In this document: positions 57,101 through 64,000 of the stretch, in pieces
Numbering within the stretch: the stretch's first letter is position 1
Layout of the letters: each line of letters opens with the position of its first letter
Assembly (NCBI GenBank): GCA_022457155.1
Contig: JAJGOT010000057.1
Location: forward strand, 371,501-435,500
Length of the DNA stretch: 64,000 nt
Direction: 5' to 3'
From: Cladopsammia gracilis
Taxonomy: Eukaryota; Cnidaria; Anthozoa; Scleractinia; Dendrophylliidae
Translations under genes and position numbers: made by a program
Notes under the pieces: model-generated
What the model was told of the DNA's origin: nothing
The model's database searches: none
What the model saw: only the letters and a program-made list of their open reading frames with translations

Positions 57101-60100
57101 ACCCGTTTTCACTGGACATAAGCGCTGTTATGCTTCCACTTATGCTTATGCTTATATCGGACCCGTTTTCACTGGACATAAGCGCTGTTTTGCTTCCACT
57201 TATGCTTATGCTTATATCGGACCCGTTTTCACTGGACATAAGCACTGTTATGCTTCCGCTTATGCTTAAGCTTATGTCGGACCCGTTTTCACTGGATATA
57301 AGCGCTGTTATGCTTCCGCTTAAGCTCATGCTTATATCGGACCCGTTTTCACTGGATATAAGCGCTGTTATGCTTCCGCTTATGCTTATGCTTATATCGG
57401 ACCCGTTTTCACTGGACATAAGCGCTGTTATGCTTCCGCTTATGTTTATGCTTATGTCAGACCCGTCTTCACTGGACATAAGCACTGTTATGCTTCCGCT
57501 TATGCTTAAGCTTATGTCGGACCCGTTTTCACTGGATATAAGCGCTGTTATGCTTCCGCTTAAGCTTATGCTTATATCGGACCCGTTTTCACTGGATATA
57601 AGCGCAGTTATGCTTCCGCTTATGCTTATGCTTATATCGGACCCGTTTTCACTGGACATAAGCGCTGTTATGCTTCCGCTTATGTTTATGCTTATGTCAG
57701 ACCCCGTCTTCACTGGACATAAGCACTGTTATGCTTCCGCTTATGCTTAAGCTTATGTCAGACCCGTTTTCACTGGATATAAGCACTGTTATGCTTCCGC
57801 TTATTTTTATACTTATGTCAGACCCGTTTTCACTGGATATAAGCGCTGTTATGCTTCCGCTTATGCTTATGCTTATGTCAGACCCGTTTTCACTGGATAT
57901 AAGCACTGTTATGCTTTCGCTTATGCTTATGCTTATGCTTATGTCGGACCCGTTTTAACTGGATATAAGCACTGTTATGCTTCCGCTTATGCTTATGCTT
58001 ATGTCGGACCCGTTTTCACTGGATATAAGCACTGTTATGCTTCCGCTTATGTTTATGCTAATGTCGGACCCGTTTTCACTGGATATAAGCACTGTTATGC
58101 TTCCGCTTATGCTTATGCTTATGTCGGACCCGTTTTCACTGGACATAAGCGCTGTTATGCTTCCGCTTATGCTTATGCTTATGTCGGACCCGTTTTCACT
58201 GGACATAAGCACTGTTATGCTTCTGCTTATGCTTAAGCTTATGTCGGACCCGTTTTCACTGGATATAAGCGCTGTTATGCTTCCGCTTATGCTTATGCTT
58301 ATATCGGACCCGTTTTCACTGGATATAAGCGCTGTTATGCTTCCGCTTATGTTTCTGCTTATGTCGGACCCGTTTTCACTGGATATAAGCACTGTTATGC
58401 TTCCGCTTATGCTTATGCTTATATCGGACCCGTTTTCACTGGATATAAGCGCTGTTATGCTTCCGCTTATGTTTCTGCTTATGTCGGACCCGTTTTCACT
58501 GGATATAAGCACTGTTATGCTTCCGCTTATGCTTATGCTTATATGAGACCCGTTTTCACTGGATATAAGCACTGTTATGCTTCCGCTTATGCTTATGCTT
58601 ATATCGGACCCGTTTCACTGGATAAAGCGCTGTTATGCTTCCGCTTATGTTTATGCTTATATCAGACCCGTCTTCACTGGACATAAGCACTGTTATGCTT
58701 CCGCTTATGCTTAAGCTTATGTCAGACCCGTTTTCACTGGATATAAGCACTGTTATGCTTCCGCTTATTTTATACTTATGTCGGACCCGTTTTCACTGGA
58801 TATATAAGCGCTGTTATGCTTCCGCTTATGCTTATGCTTATATCAGACCCGTTTTCACTGGATATAAGCGCTGTTATGCTTCCTTATGCTTATGCTTATG
58901 TCGGACCCGTTTTCACTGGATATAAGCACTGTTATGCTTCCGCTTATGCTTATGCTTATGTCGGACCCGTTTTAACTGGATATAAGCACTGTTATGCTTC
59001 CGCTTATGCTTATGCTTATGTCGGACCCGTTTTCACTGGATATAAGCACTGTTATGCTTCCGCTTATGTTTATGCTAATGTCGGACCCGTTTTCACTGGA
59101 TATAAGCACTGTTATGCTTTCGCTTATGCTTATGCTTATGTCGGACCGTTTTCACTGGACATAAGCACTGTTATGCTTCCGCTTATGCCGGCTTATGCTT
59201 ATATCGGACAAGTTTTCACTGGATATAAGCACTGTTATGCTTCCGCTTATGCTTATGCTTATGTCAGACCCGTCTTCACTGGATATAAGCACTGTTATGC
59301 TTTCGCTTATGCTTATGCATATATCAGACCCGTTTTCACTGGATATAAGCACTGTTATGCTTTCGCTTATGCTTATGCTTATGTCGGACCCGTTTTCACT
59401 GGATATAAGCACTGTTATGCTTCCGCTTATGCTTATGCTTATATCGGATCCGTTTTCACTGGACATAAGCCCTGTTATGCTTCCGCTTATGCTTATACTT
59501 GTGTCGGACCCGTTTTCACTGCACATAAGCACTGTTATGCTTCCGCTTATGTTTATGCTAATGTCGGACCCGTTTTCACTGGACATAAGCACTGTTATGC
59601 TTCTGCTTATGCTTATGCTTATATCAGACCCGTTTTCACTGGATATAAGCACTGTTATGCTTCCGCTTATGTTTATGCTTATATCGGACCCGTTTTCACT
59701 GGACATAAGCACTGTTATGCTTCCGCTTATGCTTATGCTTATGTCAGACCCGTTTTCACTGGACATAAGCACTGGTATGCTCCGCTTATGTTTATGCTTA
59801 TGTCGGACCCGTTTTCACTGGATATAAGCACTGTTATGCTTCCGCTTATGTCGGACCCGTTTTCACTGGATATAAGCACTGTTATGCTTCCGCTTATGTT
59901 TATGGTAATGTCGGACCCGTTTTCACTGGATATAAGCACTGTTATGCTTCCGCTTATGTTTATGCTTATATCGGACCCGTTTTCACTGGATATAAGCGCT
60001 GTTATGCTTCCGCTTATGCTTATGCTTATATGAGACCCGTTTTCACTGGATATAAGCACTGTTATGCTTCCGCTTATGCTTATGCTTATATCGGACCCGT

Positions 60101-63100
60101 TTTCACTGGATATAAGCGCTGTTATGCTTCCGCTTATGTTTATGCTTATATCAGACCGTCTTCACTGGACATAAGCACTGTTATGCTTCCGCTTATGCTT
60201 AAGCTTATGTCAGACCCGTTTCACTGGATATAAGCACTGTTATGCTTCCGCTTATTTTTATATACTTATGTCGGACCCGTTTTCACTGGATATAAGCGCT
60301 GTTATGCTTCCGCTTATGCTTATGCTTATATGAGACCCGTTTTCACTGGATATAAGCACTGTTATGCTTCCGCTTATGCTTATGCTTATATCGGACCCGT
60401 TTTCACTGGATATAAGCGCTGTTATGCTTCCGCTTATGTTTATGCTTATATCAGACCCGTCTTCACTGGACATAAGCACTGTTATGCTTCCGCTTATGCT
60501 TAAGCTTAGTCAGACCGTTTTCACTGGATATAAGCACTGTTATGCTTCCGCTTATTTTATATTATGTCGGACCCGTTTTCACTGGATATAAGCGCTGTTA
60601 TGCTTCCGCTTATGCTTATGCTTATATCAGACCCGTTTTCACTGGATATAAGCGCTGTTATGCTTCCGCTTATGCTTATGCTTATGTCGGACCGTTTTCA
60701 CTGGATATAAGCACTGTTATGCTTCCGCTTATGCTTATGCTTATGTCGGACCCGTTTTAACTGGATATAAGCACTGTATGCTTCCGCTTATGCTTATGCT
60801 TATGTCGGACCCGTTTTCACTGGATATAAGCACTGTTATGCTTCCGCTTATGTTTATGCTAATGTCGGACCCTTTTCACTGGATATAAGCACTGTTATGC
60901 TTCGCTTATGCTTATGCTTATGTCGGACCCGTTTTCACTGGACATAAGCACTGTTATGCTTCCGCTTATGCCGGTTATGCTTATATCGGACAAGTTTTCA
61001 CTGGATATAAGCACTGTTATGCTTCGCTTATGCTTATGCTTATGTCAGACCCGTCTTCACTGGATATAAGCACTGTTATGCTTTCGCTTATGCTTATGCA
61101 TATATCAGACCCGTTTTCACTGGATATAAGCACTGTTATGCTTTCGCTTATGCTTATGCTTATGTCGGACCCGTTTTCACTGGATATAAGCACTGTTATG
61201 CTTCCGCTTATGCTTATGCTATATCGGATCCGTTTTCACTGGACATAGCCCTGTTATGCTTTCGCTTATGCTTATACTTGTGTCGGACCCGTTTTCACTG
61301 CACATAAGCACTGTTATGCTTCCGCTTATGTTTATGCTAATGTCGGACCCGTTTTCACTGGATGTAAGCACTGTTATGCTTTCACTTATGCTTATACTTG
61401 TGTCGGACCCGTTTTCACTGGATATAAGCACTGTTATGCTTCGCTTATGTTTATGGTAATGTCGGACCCGTTTTCACTGGATATAAGCACTGTTATGCTT
61501 TCACTTATGCTTATACTTGTGTCGGACCCGTTTTCACTGGATAAGCACTGTTATGCTTCCGCTTATGTTTATGGTAAGTCGGACCCGTTTTCACTGGATA
61601 TAAGCACTGTTATGCTTCCGCTTATGCTTATGCTATATCGGATCCGTTTTCACTGGACATAAGCCTGTTATGCTTCCGCTTTTTGCTTATACTTGTGTCG
61701 GACCGTTTTCACTGCACATAAGCACTGTTATGCTTCCGCTTATGTTTATGCTAATGTCGGACCCGTTTTCACTGGATATAAGCACTGTTATGCTTCCGCT
61801 TATGTTTGCTTATGTCAGACCCGTTTTCACTGGATATAAGCGCTGTTATGCTTCCGCTTATGTTTCTGCTTATGTCAGACCCGTTTTCACTGGATATAAG
61901 CGCTGTTATGCTTCCGCTTATGTTTATGCTATCAGACCCGTTTTCACTGGATATAAGCACTGTTATGCTTCCGCTTATGCTTATGCTTATGTCAGACCCG
62001 TTTTCACTGGATATAAGCACTGTTATGCTTCTGCTTATGTTTATGCTTATGTCGGACCCGTTTTCAGTGGACATAAGCACTGTTATGCTTCCGCTTATGC
62101 TTATGCTTATATCGGACCCGTTTTCACTGGACATAAGCACTGTTATGCTTCTGCTTATGCTTATGCTTATATCAGACCCTTTTCACTGGAATAAGCACTG
62201 TTATGCTTCCGCTTATGTTTATGCTTATTCGACCCGTTTTCACTGGATAAAGCACTGTTATGCTTCCGCTTACTTATGCTTATGTCAGACCCGTTTTCAC
62301 TGGACATAAGCACTGTTATGCTCCGCTTATGTTTATGCTTATGTCGGACCCGTTTTCACTGGATATAAGCACTGTTATGCTTCCGCTTATGTCGGACCCG
62401 TTTTCACTGGATATAAGCACTGTTATGCTTCCGCTTATGTTTATGGTAATGTCGGACCCGTTTTCACTGGATATAAGCACTGTTATGCTTCCGCTTATGT
62501 TTATGCTTATATCGGACCCGTTTTCACTGGATATAAGCCTGTTATGCTTCCGCTTATGTTTATGCTTATGTCAGACCCGTTTTCAGTGGATAAGCACTGT
62601 TATGCTTCCGCTTATGCTTCGCTTATGTCGGACCAGTTTTCACTGGATATAAGCACTGTTATGCTTCCGCTTATGTTTCTGCTTTATGTCAGACCCGTTT
62701 TCACTGGACATAAGCACTGTTATGCTTCCGCTTATGCTTATGCTTATGCTTATATCGGACCAGTTTTCACTGGATATAAGCACTGTTATGCTTCCGCTTA
62801 TGCTTCTGCTTTATGTCAGACCCGTTTTCACTGGACATAAGCACTGTTATGCTTCCGCTTATGCTTCTGCTTATGTCGGACCAGTTTTCACTGGATATAA
62901 GCACTGTTATGCTTCCGCTTATGCTTATGCTTAGTCGGACCCGTTTCAGCGGACATAAGCGCTGTTATGTTTCCGCTTATTTTTATGCTTATATCAGACC
63001 GTTTTCAGTGGTAATAAGCCTGTTATTGCTTTCGCTTATGTTTATGCTTATGTCGGACCGTTTTCAGCGGACATAAGCGCTGTTATGCTTTCGCTAATGC

Positions 63101-63879
63101 TTATGCCGCTAGTGCGAACCAGGCTTATTAAGGCTCTGAAACAAAGTTGTCACAACACAGCCCGCGCAACCAAAAGAATAATGGAAATCAAATGATAATC
63201 CGGCAGTCAGCTTTCTTAGTATTGGTCTGCATTGCTCTATATCTGTTAACAGCATCTCACAAACAAATGCCAGAAAGTATAAACAAAACCGCGGTTCAGA
63301 AGACGCTATACGTATCTGATAAAAATACTAACGGCTGCAACCGACCTGCAGCTGCGCCTGTTCGAGTTTCCAAACAAATCCCAAAGAACCACATACCGGT
63401 ACAATTAAACGAGACAACGATCGTTCGCAGAGAGCAAGAGAACCATTCCAGCCTATCAAAAAAGTCAACGACATCCCGAAAAGGAACAGTTTTATGCAGT
63501 TTCACAAGAAAAGTAGCCAGTGATAAGAGTCATAAAATAAAGAACGTATTCCATGCCTGAGCTGTCTTTTGGTCATTTACAGGCTTTTAGTAGCTAGTCA
63601 TCCTTGGGGTAGTTGCAGGCCAATTACTGAATAGCAGCAAAGGTTATTAGGTTGTGAATCAATAAAGTTAGAGAAATGCTTAACTCACATTCCAAAGACC
63701 ATTTGAAGAGTTCATCTCGAATGTTGGGAACTAATCCTTCATCATCACGAGTCTGTTTCATCTGCGACAGCAGATCAGATGAGACATCATTCAACGGCTG
63801 GGCATATTCACCAATAACTTTGGGTTTTAACATTTTCATGTTCAAGATACGGCGAACTTTATACCATTCCTCACCACGT
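36425..63879 (-). CDS. Mitochondrial-clan cytochrome P450, seven exons, 5' incomplete (gene span)
   Basis: A heme monooxygenase that should work in the inner mitochondrial membrane with adrenodoxin, on a sterol-like or other small hydrophobic substrate (CYP27/CYP24/CYP11 clan; exact family undetermined). Exons in order: 63689-63879, 50628-51004, 49677-49843, 40287-40365, 38651-38813, 37595-37638, 36425-36529. All have GT/AG borders and matching phases (T|CC, ACG|ACC, AG|G, GAT|ACG, G|GG, CAG|GTC). Motifs: helix C EEWYKVRR, KWSLES, ETRFG, I-helix AAVETTSNT, ExxR as KETLR, PERW, heme FGFGTRMCLG, and the clan-typical GRRVAELEMHLLLSQ. About 373 residues are in the window; the targeting peptide and first roughly 130 residues lie beyond 64000. 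Introns total about 26 kb and hold most repeats of this half of the window. Confidence 0.9.
36557..36962. mobile_element. About 406-bp TTAA-flanked palindromic MITE in P450 intron
   Basis: AGGAACCTCCATTGTCATAA against AGGGAACCTGAACTGTTATA (right end inverted), flanked by TTAA (36553-36556 and 36963-36966). Long arms share TGACGTTAAATTGTTGGAAA, and the inner arms GACGTGTTACGGTTG. TTAA with AGG ends suggests Kolobok or piggyBac. It begins about 24 bp upstream of the last P450 acceptor. Confidence 0.75.
36967..37200 (+). pseudogene. CR1/L2-like LINE reverse-transcriptase C-terminus
   Basis: A frame reads QRTRHSHHLKFIPVQVSCDE, then YKYNFWPRTISEWWNILIPE, then ITTLESTECFKSAVNAHL. The FFPRTI-xxWNxLP-(x)n-SxxxFKxxL pattern is the usual end of CR1/L2/jockey-type LINE ORF2. 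It is antisense to the P450 gene, in the intron, and directly abuts the TTAA MITE. Confidence 0.6.
37595..37638 (-). CDS. P450 exon with GRRVAELEM
   Basis: 44 bp between TCGAACAG and GTAGGTTG. Encodes (G)RRVAELEMHLLLSQ, the helix L that follows the heme cysteine; phase G|GG to CAG|. The first base pair completes the heme-loop glycine. Confidence 0.88.
38381..38488. repeat. 108-bp hairpin MITE
   Basis: GCCTGTTCCAGGCGTTCAGA with GTGGGGAAAGC is perfectly inverted at the right (CTATCTGAACGCCTGGAACAGGC). The repeat in which the 12443-12652 MITE is inserted is a diverged copy of this one. Confidence 0.8.
38651..38813 (-). CDS. P450 exon with PERW and heme-binding cysteine
   Basis: 163 bp after TTTCTCCTCCAG. 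Encodes TMICTPLYAMGRDPQLFDDP, LAYKPERWLRDDTHKPPY, then HAFAFVPFGFGTRMCL and G|GTAATG. The FGFGTRMCLG signature (FxxGxRxCxG) carries the proximal thiolate ligand. Confidence 0.92.
38814..40286. other. P450 intron
   Basis: No gene. About 39850-40015 is a hairpin-like repeat (GTATCCAAGTGATATATCAAACAC against GTGTTTGATATAGCTT, with GGATATCCAAACAC). The rest is unrecognised. Confidence 0.5.
40287..40365 (-). CDS. P450 exon: end of ExxR helix to RIPPD
   Basis: 79 bp after CTTGTCTTTAG. Encodes (R)LYPVAFVNGRFLLEDI and VIQGYRIPPD before GTAAGT. The Arg of the ExxR motif is split across the intron (AG|G). Confidence 0.88.
40366..42674. other. P450 intron with TCCGTATTAAGCGG words
   Basis: No exon seen. 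About 40915-41150 iterates GTGTCCGTATTAAGCGG and variants (GGGGTGTCCGT), reminiscent of the subterminal words of the pogo-like elements, but I cannot find the partner end. A frame at 41637-42050 (137 codons) is cysteine-rich and unrecognised. Confidence 0.45.
42675..42914 (+). repeat. 120-bp tandem repeat, two copies
   Basis: TCCTCGCGAAGCGAGGGCCG... starts at 42675 and again at 42795, nearly identical. The unit contains nested hairpins of GCCGAAGGCC and TCGCGAAGCGA type. Confidence 0.9.
42915..47346 (+). repeat. Tandem duplication of a 2.2-kb block
   Basis: Copy 1 about 42915-45147, copy 2 about 45148-47346. Shared in order: TACTGAAGATGTC, GGAGGCGGCCGG, CTTTCGAAAATTTG, GCGCGATATAGCGCGC, a poly-C tract (44463-44485 and 46427-46452), and ending GAGACACGTATTTCTAG. 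Copy 1 has an extra LINE insertion (43223-43510). Copy 2 has about 235 bp after the poly-C (46453-46688) absent from copy 1. No coding sequence recognised. Confidence 0.85.
43223..43510 (-). pseudogene. 5'-truncated CR1/L2-like LINE insertion
   Basis: The minus-strand frame reads MYSYNLRNSTYNLFVPRPYT, then EAGKNSFHYRGAVLWNSLSN and TMKGQTSLKSFLSYL, then a 3' untranslated part ending in GATTGATTGAT repeats. The sister block (45440-45465) has the empty site TTTGAAGGATGACACGAC, fixing the insertion. The frame continues beyond the insertion only by chance. Confidence 0.8.
47592..47800. mobile_element. Second TTTGTCGC-word element
   Basis: Reverse-orientation relative of 3818-4195, ending GCATGTGTAAACGGGCC. 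It shares GTTTCGAACAT, CGGCGATTTTTG and GTTGCATTGGAGAG segments with it. Confidence 0.65.
48381..48960. mobile_element. 580-bp palindrome built of GGGACATGT words
   Basis: AAGGTGGTCAGACACGAGGG is inverted at the right end (CCCCTCGTGTCTGGCCACCTTT). Iterated CAGGGACATGTAGC words fill both arms, and an inner palindrome (GCGTTGCACAATTGTGAAAG) is central. It opens frames on both strands that should not be called genes. Confidence 0.8.
49677..49843 (-). CDS. P450 exon: I-helix end to ExxR
   Basis: 167 bp after TATTTTGCAG. Encodes TSNTIMWTLYSLARNPDVQK, RLHEEVTSVLKPGERAT, then PSALQHMPFLRGCIKETL and AG|GTAATC. It contains the E of ExxR, with the R completed by the next exon. Confidence 0.9.
49960..50570 (+). 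repeat. Minisatellite, about 105-bp unit, 5-6 copies, in P450 intron
   Basis: Units: GTGACCATTCAAATGAAAGC, TATTGAGCTGTACTTTCCTG, TGGTACTGTTCATTATG, CTGTACAAAGTGGTTCTAAC, TTTTGTGTCTGTGGATAAAA. It is the reverse complement of the unit at 35660-35955. Confidence 0.9.
50628..51004 (-). CDS. P450 exon: E-F-G-H helices and I-helix start
   Basis: 377 bp after CTTTTGTTTTAG. Encodes (S)IGTVLFETRFGSFSKSP, EKLFEVTLKLVAIPPWVD, KIYRVKPIQEFYECMD and on to LVEVLMAAVET|GTAAGA. The I-helix oxygen-activation motif (AVET|T) spans the junction. Confidence 0.9.
51005..51615. other. P450 intron before the satellite
   Basis: No gene. The last 40 bp (GTGAAAAGGAACATTGACATAA) resemble the interspersed sequence at 25184-25205 that is homologous to the satellite monomer. 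Confidence 0.5.
51616..63110. repeat. 60-bp satellite array, about 190 copies, in a P450 intron
   Basis: The plus-strand monomer includes CACTGTTATGCTTCCGCTTA, TGCTTATGCTTATGTCGGAC, CCGTTTTCACTGGATATAAG. The period is exactly 60 from 51661 to about 52990, and mostly so later, with 59-, 66- and shorter units. Since 60 is a multiple of 3, several frames stay open on both strands, with 20-residue repeats (SDPFSLDISTVMLPLMLML, YASAYAYAYVGPVFTGYKHC, SENGSDISISISGSITVLMS). I treat none as genes: no start context, all frames open alike, and the array is interrupted by frameshifting units. Higher-order duplications of about 1.33 and 3.36 kb are visible. After about 58600 single-base deletions are frequent. 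Confidence 0.97.
63192..63560 (+). CDS. Possible small type II membrane protein, antisense in P450 intron
   Basis: From the ATG at 63192 a frame of 122 codons starts MIIRQSAFLVLVCIALYLLT, a clean signal anchor or uncleaved signal. It is followed by a Ser/Thr/Lys-rich stem with NKT and NET glycosylation sites, ending KSHKIKNVFHA. The layout recalls the N-terminus of a Golgi glycosyl- or sulfotransferase, but no catalytic domain follows and an upstream out-of-frame ATG is present. It could be an orphan first exon, a remnant, or chance. Confidence 0.3.
   Translation: MIIRQSAFLVLVCIALYLLTASHKQMPESINKTAVQKTLYVSDKNTNGCNRPAAAPVRVSKQIPKNHIPVQLNETTIVRREQENHSSLSKKSTTSRKGTVLCSFTRKVASDKSHKIKNVFHA
63689..63879 (-). 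CDS. P450 exon: helix C-D region (first exon in window)
   Basis: 191 bp after TTGTTATTGCAG. Encodes RGEEWYKVRRILNMKMLKP, then KVIGEYAQPLNDVSSDLLSQ, QTRDDEGLVPNIRDELFKWS, LE and T|GTGAGT. The Trp and Arg of WxxxR (helix C, heme propionate contact) are present. The next intron is 12.7 kb and contains the whole satellite. Confidence 0.9.
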
Positions 63880-64000
63880 CTGCAATAACAAAGGAAATCT
63901 TATTAATTAGATTGGTTTACAATTTCATTGAAAAACCCGTTCACTCCCTGACTCAACTATGAAGACATGTACAGTAGTGTACTTTGGAGTCTGTTGACAC

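Noticed and set aside
51616..63110. CRISPR array
   Set aside because: Regular 60-bp units without distinct unique spacers, in a eukaryotic intron; it is a satellite.

Overview
The window looks like nuclear DNA of an anthozoan cnidarian, most likely a stony coral (inference). The grounds are long spliced introns, AT-rich sequence, a tRNA-derived SINE of the type I associate with corals, Penelope-like retroelements, CR1/L2- and Tx1-like LINE remnants, and very many palindromic MITEs. No bacterial operons, rRNA genes or CRISPR arrays are present.

Three protein-coding genes can be supported by splicing together exons, several of them too short for an ORF list. (1) Gal3st-A, plus strand: exon 1 at 10182-10321 (cytosolic tail and membrane anchor) and exon 2 at 23705-24836 (catalytic domain), 423 aa in total. 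(2) Gal3st-B, plus strand: exon 1 at 30501-30643 and exon 2 at 32133-33255, 421 aa, a tandem paralogue with the same intron phase. Both look like Golgi type II galactose-3-O-sulfotransferases with both PAPS-binding motifs intact. (3) A mitochondrial-clan cytochrome P450, minus strand: seven exons between 63879 and 36425, with all splice phases compatible and the I-helix, ExxR, PERW and heme-cysteine motifs intact. Its N-terminal exon(s) lie beyond 64000.

Layout. 1-10030 is a nest of transposons: a fold-back-like shell, a pogo-like element inside it, and two further elements inside that, one with a chromo-barrel gene fragment. 10182-25014 is Gal3st-A; its 13.4-kb intron holds a SINE, hAT MITEs, a 5.1-kb fold-back-like element with inverted 10-bp satellite arms around two inverted Penelope copies, and a 1.8-kb Ginger-like element with arrayed subterminal motifs. 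25147-30500 is intergenic repeat. 30501-33278 is Gal3st-B. 33300-36400 is intergenic. 36425-64000 is the P450 gene. Its introns contain a tandem 2.2-kb duplication, a 2.3-kb pogo-like element, a ~105-bp minisatellite and an 11.5-kb array of a 60-bp satellite that opens long spurious reading frames on both strands.

A recurrent pattern is that many of the mobile elements have ends or interiors built from one short iterated 'word' in inverted orientation on the two sides. The 60-bp satellite appears to be a runaway expansion of one such element.
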